A DNA stretch of 56,460 nt. Origin: Aliivibrio_A kagoshimensis. GTDB taxonomy: Bacteria; Pseudomonadota; Gammaproteobacteria; Enterobacterales; Vibrionaceae. Shown here in pieces: positions 26,537 through 34,799 of this stretch. Location: NCBI RefSeq assembly GCF_050337105.1, contig NZ_JAKJSQ010000021.1, positions 1 through 56,460 of the forward strand, in the 5' to 3' direction. Each line of letters opens with the position of its first letter. Positions within the stretch are counted from its first letter, which is position 1. The notes under the pieces are model-generated. The model did no database searches, had not been told where the DNA came from, and worked only from the letters and a program-made list of their open reading frames with translations. The position numbers and the translations under genes are program-made.

Positions 26537-27448
26537 TTACGATAATCTCATCTGACTTTGTTCTCGGTCAGATTTTAGCACCACTGACTTAGGGTCTTGG
26601 TGAATCATAATATCGGAATATGGAAAGGCCTCCATCAACGCATCTTCCACATTATCTGCAATTTGATGCGCATCAATAAGCTTCAATTCATCATCAAGCT
26701 CTAAGTGTAGTTGAATAAAACGCACAGGTCCTGCTAGGCGAGTTCTCAGCTGATGTACCCCATGAACATGTTCGATACTCAAGGTGATTTCTCGAATCTG
26801 TAACAATTCCTCTTCAGGTAGCTGCCTATCCAATAGAGATTGAATCGCTTCAAATGCCATCCGAAAAGCGCTGTATAAAATATAGATGCCAATAAGAAGA
26901 GCAAAGACAGCATCTGCATGAGACCAACCAAACCAACTCAATAGCAACGCAATCATAATGGCGGCATTCATTAAGAGATCAGATTGATAATGAAGGGAAT
27001 CTGCGGCAATCGCTTGGCTACCTGTTCTTTTCACAACCCACTTCTGTACCGTAATCAAACCAGAGGTGAGCACGATAGCAAACAAGCTGACAGCAACGCC
27101 AAGCTCAGGGCTATTCACTTCATGAGGCCTAAATAGACGCTCAAAGCCATTAAGCAATAAAAAGCAGGCGGAGCCAGAAATAAACATCGCTTGAGCCAAA
27201 GCAGCCAAAGACTCAGCTTTTCCATGACCAAAGGTATGTTCTTCATCGGCAGGTTGCAGAGCATAACGTATAACCAAAAGGTTAGTGACAGATGCAGCAA
27301 TATCGAGCATCGAATCAATCAGAGAGGCAAGTAGACTAACGGAGCCGGTAACCCACCAGGTGGCAAGTTTAACCAGCATTAAAATGGTGGCGACTATAGT
27401 GGCTAACCAAGCCGCCATGTTAACTAAACGGGCATATTTATCTGACAT
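26537..27448 (-). CDS. fieF: Cation efflux pump FieF (iron/zinc)
   Basis: Inner-membrane cation diffusion facilitator that exports divalent metals by proton antiport. It is 303 aa with six predicted helices and a C-terminal cytoplasmic ferredoxin-like domain (from about residue 205). Metal-site motifs DSMLD (Asp45, Asp49) in helix 2 and HYQSD in helix 5 (His about 153, Asp about 157) are present. It sits between pfkA and cpxP as in E. coli. Only 56 bp separate it from cpxP with no terminator, so it may be co-transcribed and respond to Cpx. Confidence 0.93.
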   Translation of the reverse strand: MSDKYARLVNMAAWLATIVATILMLVKLATWWVTGSVSLLASLIDSMLDIAASVTNLLVIRYALQPADEEHTFGHGKAESLAALAQAMFISGSACFLLLNGFERLFRPHEVNSPELGVAVSLFAIVLTSGLITVQKWVVKRTGSQAIAADSLHYQSDLLMNAAIMIALLLSWFGWSHADAVFALLIGIYILYSAFRMAFEAIQSLLDRQLPEEELLQIREITLSIEHVHGVHQLRTRLAGPVRFIQLHLELDDELKLIDAHQIADNVEDALMEAFPYSDIMIHQDPKSVVLKSDREQSQMRLS

Positions 27449-27504
27449 TTATCAACACAAAAAAAGTATATTCACTTTAGTATATCGGCAAATGTGTGAC
27501 AGTT

Positions 27505-27987
27505 CTATTTCTTAGCTTGGCATTTGTCCATCATCTGTTGTTGCGCCTCTTGGTATTGTACCTTCTGCTCTTCGGTTAAGATGTTGAGCATTTGGTGACG
27601 TTTTTGTGCCATTTCCACCTTACGATCCACTTGCAGTGATGACATTTGTGTCGCCAGATCTCGTACTTCGACTTCATTAAAGTCTGCCGCTAGCAACAAA
27701 GTATTCATCTGCTGTTTTAGCTGCTGCAGTTCGCTGTTTGGCTGACGTTCTTTCATTGCACTACGGTGAGTCTCCATCAACGTTTTAAACTCTGTCTGTT
27801 GTGCATCCGTTAGATCGACCTGTTTTAGCGCTCTCTTTCCTGACATCATTTCGCACTTACCGCCCTTCATGCCTCCACCATGATGTCCACCGCCATTACC
27901 ACCACCAAAAGCGAGAGCTGCCGTTGAGCCTAGCATCAGTGGAAATGCAATGGCGCCAATCATTATTTTCTTTGTTAATGTTTTCAT
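27505..27987 (-). CDS. cpxP: Periplasmic Spy/CpxP-family stress protein
   Basis: A protein of 160 aa with a signal peptide ending near ALA (residue 26) and a glycine/histidine-rich start of the mature part (GGGNGGGHHGGG), which may bind metal. Two LTxxQ motifs (LTDAQQ at 59-64, LTEEQK at 137-142) are the family hallmark. It is divergent from cpxR with a perfect CpxR box between, so it is most likely CpxP, the periplasmic inhibitor of CpxA, and Cpx-induced. The start ATG is preceded by GGAG; the open frame extends further upstream but without signal-peptide logic. Confidence 0.88.
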   Translation of the reverse strand: MKTLTKKIMIGAIAFPLMLGSTAALAFGGGNGGGHHGGGMKGGKCEMMSGKRALKQVDLTDAQQTEFKTLMETHRSAMKERQPNSELQQLKQQMNTLLLAADFNEVEVRDLATQMSSLQVDRKVEMAQKRHQMLNILTEEQKVQYQEAQQQMMDKCQAKK

Positions 27988-28070
27988 ACTCTTTACTCCA
28001 AATAGATTAAGGTTGTTTGTTACAGTGAGAGTAGAATAAAACAACCAGCGTAAATGGGTGTATAGGCATC

Positions 28071-28085
28071 GTAAAGGTACGTAAA
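28071..28085. promoter_or_regulatory. CpxR binding box between cpxP and cpxR
   Basis: GTAAA, five bases, GTAAA: a perfect match to the CpxR consensus GTAAA-N5-GTAAA. It lies 84 bp upstream of cpxP and about 97 bp upstream of cpxR and supports autoregulation. Confidence 0.85.
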
Positions 28086-28181
28086 GAGCGTCCCTCTGCA
28101 CTAAAATCGCAGTAGAATAGCAATAGGCTTCGCGCTAATTTACACTGATTACTCCTCTAGAGACCAATTTTGGATACCAAT

Positions 28182-28862
28182 ATGGCCAACATACTACTCG
28201 TTGATGACGACATAGAGTTAACCTCTCTGTTAAAAGACATTCTTTCTTTGGAGGGCTTTGATGTTATTGAAGCAAACAACGGCGAAGAAGGGTTAGCGCT
28301 GATCTCCGATCAAATAGATCTCGTTTTGTTGGATATTATGATGCCCAAAATGAACGGCATGGAGATGCTGCGTAAACTCCGTGAGTCATATGAGACCCCA
28401 GTATTGATGTTAACCGCCAAAGGGGAAGAGATAGACAGAGTGATTGGACTTGAGCTTGGGGCTGATGACTACTTGCCTAAACCTTTTAGCGATAGGGAGC
28501 TGCTTGCCCGAATTCGCGCTATCCTTAGACGGACTCAAGCCAAATCTACCGAACAGACGGCATCGATTAAGTATCAAGATATTGAGATATTCTTAGGTAA
28601 ACAAGAAGCGTATTGCAATCAGCAGCTGTTGGATCTTACTGGTACCGAACTGGGTCTGCTCAGTCAGTTTGTACAACATCCAGGGAAAATCATCTCTAAA
28701 GAGGAGCTCAGTATAGAAGTGTTAGGCAAAAGACTGGCCGCATTTGATCGCTCTATCGATATGCATGTGTCCAATTTACGTAAGAAACTGCCCAATAGTG
28801 AAGAGGATAAACCACGTATTAAAACCTTACGCGGTCGTGGTTACCTATTTGTCACCCAATAA
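28182..28862 (+). CDS. cpxR: Response regulator CpxR
   Basis: OmpR-family transcription factor of the envelope-stress response, 226 aa from the ATG that opens MANILLVDDD. The receiver domain has the acidic pair at 8-9, phosphorylation site Asp51 in LVLLDIMMP, and Lys100 in DDYLPKPF. The C-terminal winged helix includes LTGTELGLLSQF and the final RTLRGRGYLF segment. An in-frame TTG four codons upstream is less likely. cpxA follows 12 bp downstream in the same operon. Confidence 0.96.
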   Translation: MANILLVDDDIELTSLLKDILSLEGFDVIEANNGEEGLALISDQIDLVLLDIMMPKMNGMEMLRKLRESYETPVLMLTAKGEEIDRVIGLELGADDYLPKPFSDRELLARIRAILRRTQAKSTEQTASIKYQDIEIFLGKQEAYCNQQLLDLTGTELGLLSQFVQHPGKIISKEELSIEVLGKRLAAFDRSIDMHVSNLRKKLPNSEEDKPRIKTLRGRGYLFVTQ

Positions 28863-28874
28863 ATTGAGGTCAAC

Positions 28875-30257
28875 GTGTTGAATAATAGAGTGCGATTCTC
28901 CCCATTCTCTAGCCTTTATGGTCGTATTTTTGCCATTTTTTGGCTAACACTATTTCTAGTGTTGCTTGCAGTGGTGATCGCCCCTCACTTTGACCCACGC
29001 TCACAGCATGAAATTGGGCAAGCTCCCTTAGTCAAGATTCAAAAAGTGGCGGAGAGCATCACTCATAAGTACCAACATAACGCTGACTTTAACCGCAGCT
29101 TGAGCATGATCGACCAATACAGCAATAAACAACCGGGCTCCTTCTCTCTCTTTTTTACCAACTACTCTGGCGAAATAGTCAATGAGCACCATCGAGGGCA
29201 GAGTAAATCCCTACGTAACTTTATTACCTTGTCTGACGATCTAAACAATCCTAAGCAGAAACTGTATGGCAGAAAAATGCTTGCTGGCCCATTTAAGGTC
29301 ACTATCGCCAATCAAAAGGTACTGCTTTATGTCTCTCGTTTTTACCGTAACCCTCCCCCATTTATTTTGCAGATATTAGACAGACCAGCCCAACTGTTAG
29401 TAGCCGCTATGTTAGTAAGCACTCCCTTTCTTCTGTGGCTTGCTTGGGCACTCAGTCAGCCAGCAAGACGACTGCAGCACGCTGCTGAAAGAGTCGCTCG
29501 AGGGCAATTTGTTCACGATCCAAGCTTAGAGAAAGGAACCAAAGAGTTTCGAAAAACCGGTGCCAGTTTTAACCAAATGGTGGGTGCTATTAATACCATG
29601 GTATCTGGGCAACAGCGCCTGCTTTCTGATATTTCCCATGAGCTTCGCTCACCACTCACGCGACTAAGAATGGCCACCGCTTTAGCATCAAGAAAGCAAG
29701 GAGAGAGTGCTGAACTGGATCGCATTGAGATGGAGGCAGAACGGTTAGAGAAGATGATTGCCGAACTGCTAGAATTATCTAGAATGCAGATCAATAGCCA
29801 CGAAGACCGTGTAGAAACGGATACCAAGACGTTGTGGTTTGATATTTTAGAGGATGCCAAGTTTGAAGCCGAGCAGTCAGGAAAAAACCTTCACTACGAC
29901 GCAATAGAGGCTTGGCCAATTTCTGGCAACCCTAACTTACTCATGAGTGCTCTTGAGAATGTGGTACGCAATGCCATTCGTTATGGTGAAAAGCAAATTC
30001 GAATCTCCATTAATAAACAAGCGGGACGACTCACCCTTATCGTCGAAGATGATGGTAGCGGCGTTCCTGACGATGAGCTTAACGATATTTTCCGCCCTTT
30101 TTATCGTGTATCTACCGCCAGAGATCGAGTCAGTGGGGGGACCGGATTGGGGCTTGCCATCACTGAAAATGCGATCCGACAACACAATGGTACTATTACC
30201 GCCTCTTCCAGCAAGATGGGTGGATTAAAAATGACCCTCAATCTGCCATTACAATAA
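28875..30257 (+). CDS. cpxA: Sensor histidine kinase CpxA
   Basis: Inner-membrane sensor of envelope damage, 460 aa from a GTG with GAGG upstream. Membrane helix 1 at about 15-37, a periplasmic sensor to about 172, helix 2 at about 173-193, then HAMP. The H box SDISHELRSPLTRLRMA places the phospho-acceptor at His255. The N box NVVRNAIRYGE, G1 VEDDGSGVPDDE and G2 GGTGLGLAI follow. Partner of CpxR; CpxP would inhibit it from the periplasm. Confidence 0.96.
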   Translation: MLNNRVRFSPFSSLYGRIFAIFWLTLFLVLLAVVIAPHFDPRSQHEIGQAPLVKIQKVAESITHKYQHNADFNRSLSMIDQYSNKQPGSFSLFFTNYSGEIVNEHHRGQSKSLRNFITLSDDLNNPKQKLYGRKMLAGPFKVTIANQKVLLYVSRFYRNPPPFILQILDRPAQLLVAAMLVSTPFLLWLAWALSQPARRLQHAAERVARGQFVHDPSLEKGTKEFRKTGASFNQMVGAINTMVSGQQRLLSDISHELRSPLTRLRMATALASRKQGESAELDRIEMEAERLEKMIAELLELSRMQINSHEDRVETDTKTLWFDILEDAKFEAEQSGKNLHYDAIEAWPISGNPNLLMSALENVVRNAIRYGEKQIRISINKQAGRLTLIVEDDGSGVPDDELNDIFRPFYRVSTARDRVSGGTGLGLAITENAIRQHNGTITASSSKMGGLKMTLNLPLQ

Positions 30258-30273
30258 GGAATTGGTCTAATTC

Positions 30274-30316
30274 TTTGACATTAATGATATTGATAATTAT
30301 TATCATTAATGTCAAA
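30274..30316 (+). promoter_or_regulatory. Fur box inside a large palindrome upstream of sodA
   Basis: The 19 bases 30286-30304 match the Fur box GATAATGATAATCATTATC at 17 positions. Around it, arms TTTGACATTAATGAT (30274-30288) and ATCATTAATGTCAAA (30302-30316) form a perfect 15-bp inverted repeat with a 13-base centre. It lies 28-70 bp upstream of sodA and predicts iron-dependent repression. Confidence 0.8.
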
Positions 30317-30343
30317 GGGGACAATACTTATTAGGAAGATACT

Positions 30344-30946
30344 ATGATTCATACCTTTCAAGAATTACCATATGAATACGATGCATTGGAACCATATATA
30401 GACGCTCAAACTATGGAAATCCATCATAATAAACACCACCGTACCTATTTCAATAAATTTACGGATGCCATTCGTAATACCGCACTAGAAAATCAAACCT
30501 TAACATCCATTTTTTCTTCAATGGCTTCGCACTCAACAGCAATTAGAAATCATGGTGGGGGCTACTTCAACCATACGCTATTCTGGAACTGTATGTCTCC
30601 AAACGGAGGCGGTTCGCCAACAGGAAACCTAGCTGAACAAATTAATCTTCAGTTTGGGGATTTTGAAACATTCCAGAAACAGTTTTCTGATATTGCCATT
30701 AATACATTTGGCTCAGGGTTTACTTGGTTAATCAAAAACGAATCTGGATTAGATATTGTCTCTACCAGTAACCAAGATAATCCCTTAATGAATACATCTG
30801 AAAAACAAGGACAACCCATTCTCGCTTTAGACCTGTGGGAGCATGCCTATTATATTAGTTACCAAAATCGTCGACCTGAATATATATCAGCGTGGTGGAA
30901 CGTGGTTGATTGGGATAACATCGCTCAGCACTATGGCAACGAATAA
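30344..30946 (+). CDS. sodA: Superoxide dismutase, manganese type
   Basis: Converts superoxide to oxygen and peroxide in the cytosol; 200 aa. Metal ligands are His27 (TMEIHHNKHH), His77 (YFNHTLFW), Asp163 and His167 (LDLWEHAYY). Gln144 in the segment STSNQDNPLM, with Gly rather than Gln after the NH of NHGGGYFNH, points to the Mn type. A strong Fur box upstream agrees, since MnSOD is typically repressed by Fur. Position next to cpxA is as in the cpx-sodA region of E. coli. Confidence 0.93.
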   Translation: MIHTFQELPYEYDALEPYIDAQTMEIHHNKHHRTYFNKFTDAIRNTALENQTLTSIFSSMASHSTAIRNHGGGYFNHTLFWNCMSPNGGGSPTGNLAEQINLQFGDFETFQKQFSDIAINTFGSGFTWLIKNESGLDIVSTSNQDNPLMNTSEKQGQPILALDLWEHAYYISYQNRRPEYISAWWNVVDWDNIAQHYGNE

Positions 30947-31014
30947 ACAATATTAGTTTATCCTCCATAGAAGCGTATAATGGCGATATTACTCATGAGC
31001 ATGAAGTTGATACA

Positions 31015-31509
31015 ATGTTTGATATCGCCCTTTTTGAACCCGAAATTGCCCCAAATACTGGCAACATAATCCGCTTATCGGCCAACTGTGGTGCCAATTT
31101 GCATCTCATTGAGCCTCTCGGTTTTGATCTTGATGAGAAAAAAGTGCGTAGAGCGGGGCTGGATTATCATGATCTTGCGCGAGTCAAAATCCATAAAGAT
31201 CTTAACGCCTTTCTTGAATTTGTTGGGGCAGATGGCGATAAGCTTGATGATCCTAACCAGCGCCGCATTTTTGCTTGTACCACTAAGACGACTGGACGTC
31301 ATACCGACGCTTCATTTCGTCAAGGGGATGTGCTTCTTTTTGGTCCTGAAACCCGTGGGTTACCGGCAGAGTTGATTGAAAGTTTGCCGATGGAGCAGCG
31401 TATTCGCATTCCAATGATGCCAGACAGCCGCAGTTTGAATCTGTCTAATGCAGTGGCGATCATTGCGTTTGAAGCGTGGAGACAGATGGATTTTTCTGGC
31501 GCAGTGTAA
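31015..31509 (+). CDS. trmL: tRNA (cytidine/uridine-34 2'-O)-methyltransferase
   Basis: SPOUT-class methyltransferase that methylates the wobble ribose of two tRNA-Leu isoacceptors. It is 164 aa, in the usual range. Family segments: EPEIAPNTGNIIRL at 8-21, HLIEPLGFDLDEKKVRRAGLDY, LFGPETRGLP and the C-terminal knot IPMMPDSRSLNLSNAVAI. It lies convergent to cysE with a shared terminator region, as in E. coli. Confidence 0.96.
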   Translation: MFDIALFEPEIAPNTGNIIRLSANCGANLHLIEPLGFDLDEKKVRRAGLDYHDLARVKIHKDLNAFLEFVGADGDKLDDPNQRRIFACTTKTTGRHTDASFRQGDVLLFGPETRGLPAELIESLPMEQRIRIPMMPDSRSLNLSNAVAIIAFEAWRQMDFSGAV

Positions 31510-31515
31510 TCAAAT

Positions 31516-31552
31516 AAAAAAGCAGTAACCCATCATCGATACGTTACTGCTT
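31516..31552 (-). terminator. Terminator of cysE
   Basis: Perfect 10-bp stem AAGCAGTAAC / GTTACTGCTT with an A run on its left in plus orientation (U tract for leftward transcripts). Confidence 0.8.
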
Positions 31553-31579
31553 GTTATCACCATTAAGTGGCATCAATCG

Positions 31580-32401
31580 TTAGATACCATCGCCATTATT
31601 GTAGGTTTTGGTCATGCCATTAAACCCTTGATCCATGTCTAATGACGGTTTATCCGTTGATGGTTTGCCGACGATTTTTGCAGGTACCCCTGCCACCGTG
31701 GTATGTGCTGGGACAGCTTGAAGTACCACAGAACAAGAACCAATCTTGGCTCCTTCACCCACTTCAATATTGCCGAGAATTTTAGCGCCTGCGCCTATCA
31801 TTACCCCTTCACGAATTTTAGGATGACGATCACCACACTCTTTCCCTGTACCGCCTAAGGTCACATCTTGCAGTATCGAGACATCGTTCTCAACAACGGC
31901 AGTTTCACCAATAACAATACCTGTCGCATGATCAAACATGATCCCTTTGCCGATTTTCGCCGCAGGATGAACATCCACTTGGCAAGCAACAGAGATCTGA
32001 TTTTGTAGATAAGTCGCTAATGCTACACGCCCCTGTTTCCAAAGCCAGTTAGCTACACGGTACCCCTGCAGTGCATGATAGCCTTTAAGATAAAGTAGTG
32101 GAATCGAGTACATCTGAACCGCAGGATCTCGTGAAACTATCGCACAAATATCACAAGCGGCAGCGTCGGTAATCGAGCAGTCAGATTGGAAGGCCTCTTC
32201 AACCACTTCTCGTACGGCCATGGCTGGCATTGAAGCCGTCGACAGTTTATTAGCAAGAATATAACTGAGCGCAGCGGCCAACGTATCATGTTTAATGATG
32301 GTGGCATGATAAAAACTGCCTAACATAGGTTCTTGTTCAGACTGTTCCTTAGCCTCTTTAACGATGGTTTCCCATACTTTATGTTTGCGGCAGTTTTCCA
32401 C
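31580..32401 (-). CDS. cysE: Serine acetyltransferase
   Basis: Makes O-acetylserine, the carbon skeleton for cysteine. It is 273 aa, as in E. coli. The N-terminal helical domain is followed by a left-handed beta helix built of hexapeptide repeats (about 140-240), with DVHPAAKIGKGIMFDHATGIVIGETAV and the catalytic His in that stretch. The C-terminal tail, which in other CysE proteins binds cysteine for feedback, is present and ends NNGDGI, with the usual terminal Ile. It starts 4 bp after the gpsA stop, so the two are one transcript. Confidence 0.97.
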   Translation of the reverse strand: MENCRKHKVWETIVKEAKEQSEQEPMLGSFYHATIIKHDTLAAALSYILANKLSTASMPAMAVREVVEEAFQSDCSITDAAACDICAIVSRDPAVQMYSIPLLYLKGYHALQGYRVANWLWKQGRVALATYLQNQISVACQVDVHPAAKIGKGIMFDHATGIVIGETAVVENDVSILQDVTLGGTGKECGDRHPKIREGVMIGAGAKILGNIEVGEGAKIGSCSVVLQAVPAHTTVAGVPAKIVGKPSTDKPSLDMDQGFNGMTKTYNNGDGI

Positions 32402-32405
32402 TGAA

Positions 32406-33428
32406 TTATCCTTCCGATTTTTTATCTCTTGCGAGTAGGTCTTTGGCAGCTTCTAGAGCATCCTTATCTTTATACAGCACTTGATAAATTTGTTCTACAA
32501 TTGGCATCTCAACACCCATACGTTCCGCCAATAACCACACTTCTTTGGTGTTGCGATAGCCTTCAACCACCTGACCGATTTCAATCTGCGCCGTATCGAC
32601 ATCTTTGCCCTGCCCTAAGGCCAAACCAAAACGGCGGTTACGTGATTGATTATCAGTACAAGTAAGGACTAAATCGCCCAATCCGGCCATTCCCATGAAC
32701 GTCTCTTTTTGTGCTCCAATGGCAGCGCCTAGACGACACATCTCAGCGAGCCCTCTGGTGATCAGCGCAGTACGAGCATTCGCGCCAAAGCCAATACCAT
32801 CAGAAATACCCGCACCAATAGCGATAACATTCTTCACTGCGCCACCTAACTGCATACCAGTGAAATCACTGTTAGCATACACTCTTAAGGTTTTTGAACA
32901 GTGAATCGTCTCTTGCAAATCTTGAACAAACTCACTGTCTGGAGAGGCCACTGCAATAGCGGTTGGCATTCCCGCTGCTAGCTCTTTAGCGAACGTTGGT
33001 CCTGATAACACGGCCAGTGAATGACCATCACCTATGATATCCGCAGCGACATCTTTCAACAGTCGCCCCGTTTCAGGTTCAAGGCCTTTGGTGGCCCAGC
33101 AGATACGTGAATCACTGCGAAGGTGCGGTTTTACATTGGTTAACACTTCGCCAAATACGTGACTTGGTACTACCACTAAGAGATCTCGGCTGGCTTGAAT
33201 GGCCGTTGGCAGGTCAGACTCCATGATCAAGGTCTCTGGAAAATCGACGCCGGGTAGGAACTCTTCATTAGAGCGATCAGATTGCAGTTTAGCCATATGC
33301 GCTGGCTCATGACCCCAAAGAATGATCTTTGCACCATTACGCGCTAACGATATGGCCAGTGACGTTCCGTAAGAACCCGCCCCTAATACCGTCATCGCGA
33401 TGTCTGAATAATCTGTAGTTGTTGTCAT
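32406..33428 (-). CDS. gpsA: Glycerol-3-phosphate dehydrogenase [NAD(P)+]
   Basis: Reduces dihydroxyacetone phosphate to sn-glycerol 3-phosphate for phospholipids. About 340 aa from the second of two adjacent ATGs, which has GAGG at 6 bases; the first ATG is only 3 bases from it. N-terminal cofactor loop VLGAGSYGTSLA, catalytic Lys region GAVKNVIAIGAGISDG, and FMGMAGLGDLVLTCT are all typical. Lies in the secB-gpsA-cysE gene order conserved in gammaproteobacteria. Confidence 0.97.
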   Translation of the reverse strand: MTTTTDYSDIAMTVLGAGSYGTSLAISLARNGAKIILWGHEPAHMAKLQSDRSNEEFLPGVDFPETLIMESDLPTAIQASRDLLVVVPSHVFGEVLTNVKPHLRSDSRICWATKGLEPETGRLLKDVAADIIGDGHSLAVLSGPTFAKELAAGMPTAIAVASPDSEFVQDLQETIHCSKTLRVYANSDFTGMQLGGAVKNVIAIGAGISDGIGFGANARTALITRGLAEMCRLGAAIGAQKETFMGMAGLGDLVLTCTDNQSRNRRFGLALGQGKDVDTAQIEIGQVVEGYRNTKEVWLLAERMGVEMPIVEQIYQVLYKDKDALEAAKDLLARDKKSEG

Positions 33429-33452
33429 CATTGACCTCAAAAATGAAATAAA

Positions 33453-33478
33453 AAAAGGGAGCGCTAGACTCCCCTTTT
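33453..33478 (-). terminator. Hairpin terminator between secB and gpsA
   Basis: Stem AAAAGGGAG / CTCCCCTTTT (one bulge) followed by seven U residues in leftward reading. It probably reduces read-through from secB into gpsA. Confidence 0.65.
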
Positions 33479-33514
33479 ATCTGGTTTTACTCAATCTCTA
33501 TCGCTGTGAGGAGC

Positions 33515-33985
33515 TTACGCTTCTGCTTCCGCTTCACTCTCTTGTGATTGGTTCTGAAGGTAGTTCATGAACAGACCATCAAAGTTCACAGGAGCAAGGT
33601 TAAGCTGTGGGAACGTCCCTTTAGTCACAAGACCAGAGATTGTTTCACGTGCGTATGGGAAAAGAATATTTGGGCAAAATGCACCTAGGCAATGCGCAAG
33701 TTGCGGCGCTTCCATATCACCAGCAGTAAAGATACCGCCCTGCTGCACTTCACATAAGAATGCAGTCTCTTCTTCATTCTTAACCGTAACCGTTAAACGC
33801 AGAACCACTTCGAAAATGTCTTCACCAAGTTGACGGCTTTGAGTATCAAGATCCAAATTCACATCTGGATTCCAATCTTTCTGGAACATGTCAGGTGAGT
33901 TAGGCGCTTCAAAAGATACATCTTTTAGGAAGATACGTTGAATTGCAAAGTTCTGTTGGTTTTCTTGGGTTGCTGCTTCAGCCAT
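33515..33985 (-). CDS. secB: Protein-export chaperone SecB
   Basis: Tetrameric cytosolic chaperone that keeps precursor proteins unfolded and hands them to SecA. It is 156 aa from the ATG preceded by AAGGA; an upstream in-frame ATG lacks a good site. Conserved segments: FAIQRIFLKDVSFEAPN, LGAFCPNILFPYARE and TKGTFPQLNLAPVNFDGLF. The acidic C-terminal tail (EAEAEA) replaces the usual zinc-binding SecA-contact tail less clearly than in E. coli. Confidence 0.97.
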   Translation of the reverse strand: MAEAATQENQQNFAIQRIFLKDVSFEAPNSPDMFQKDWNPDVNLDLDTQSRQLGEDIFEVVLRLTVTVKNEEETAFLCEVQQGGIFTAGDMEAPQLAHCLGAFCPNILFPYARETISGLVTKGTFPQLNLAPVNFDGLFMNYLQNQSQESEAEAEA

Positions 33986-34117
33986 GATATTAAAATCCTT
34001 ATACAAAAGTAAATTTGGTTTGCTACAGGTTAGCTTAAACTAGCGTAACCCTCAGCATGACGTATTGATTTCGCTCTATATGTCACACCGTAAAATTAGT
34101 TATTTCTTACCTTGAAG

Positions 34118-34552
34118 CTATTTTTTACCACGAACTAATGGCAGATTCGCTTCATTCCAAGAGATTAAACCACTCTTAAGCAGCTTAACACTCTCAAAGC
34201 CCGCTTTATGCAGTAGAGTAGCACTTGCTTGAGCGGTTTGGCCCGTCTTACATACCACTACAATTGGGGTGGATTTTTTGTTTTCAAGATCACCCAACTT
34301 TCCTTCTTTGATTTCACTTGGCAAAATGTGACGTGAGCCCGTGATATGTCCGCTTTTAAACTCATCTTTAGAGCGAATATCCAATACCGTCGCTTCTTCA
34401 CGATTCATCAGCATTGTCAGCTCAGCCGGGTTTACTTCTACGTATCCCGCTGTTTTCTGTTTAATCGTAGTCTGAATCAGAATCACGAAGATCCCCACCC
34501 AAGCTAAAGAAAGAATGGGGTTGGCGGTCAAAAAATCTAAATACTCTTGCAT
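34118..34552 (-). CDS. yibN: Membrane-anchored rhodanese-like protein (YibN-type)
   Basis: A protein of 144 aa with one N-terminal membrane helix (ILSLAWVGIFVILIQTTI) and a C-terminal rhodanese domain. The active-site loop VVVCKTGQTAQAS holds the catalytic Cys, so sulfur transfer activity is possible. The neighbour order yibN-secB-gpsA-cysE is that of E. coli, except that grxC, usually between yibN and secB, is missing. Start at the ATG opening MQEYLDFL; an ATG 9 codons upstream is less likely. The role in the cell is not established. Confidence 0.87.
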   Translation of the reverse strand: MQEYLDFLTANPILSLAWVGIFVILIQTTIKQKTAGYVEVNPAELTMLMNREEATVLDIRSKDEFKSGHITGSRHILPSEIKEGKLGDLENKKSTPIVVVCKTGQTAQASATLLHKAGFESVKLLKSGLISWNEANLPLVRGKK

Positions 34553-34799
34553 ATTTTCTACTCTAAACGTTGTGCCCATCTAAGCGTAAGCTCAGCGTGG
34601 TGCTATAGCTGTAAATTAAGTTGAGTGAGTATACCTTACCCCGCTTCATAAGGTGAATAGTAATTCAGGGCTATCCTCGGCACAAATGATCAGAACCCGA
34701 TCAAGATCCTAAAATCCAATGCCCTTAGTTAATTTTTGTAGTAAAATTACGCTAGTTTAGATTTNTAATTACGATTTAAAATTGATAAGAGGTAACACT

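Noticed and set aside
27987..28101. Long form of CpxP with 38 extra N-terminal residues
   Set aside because: It would bury the signal peptide and cover the CpxR box; the ATG at 27987 gives a proper signal peptide.
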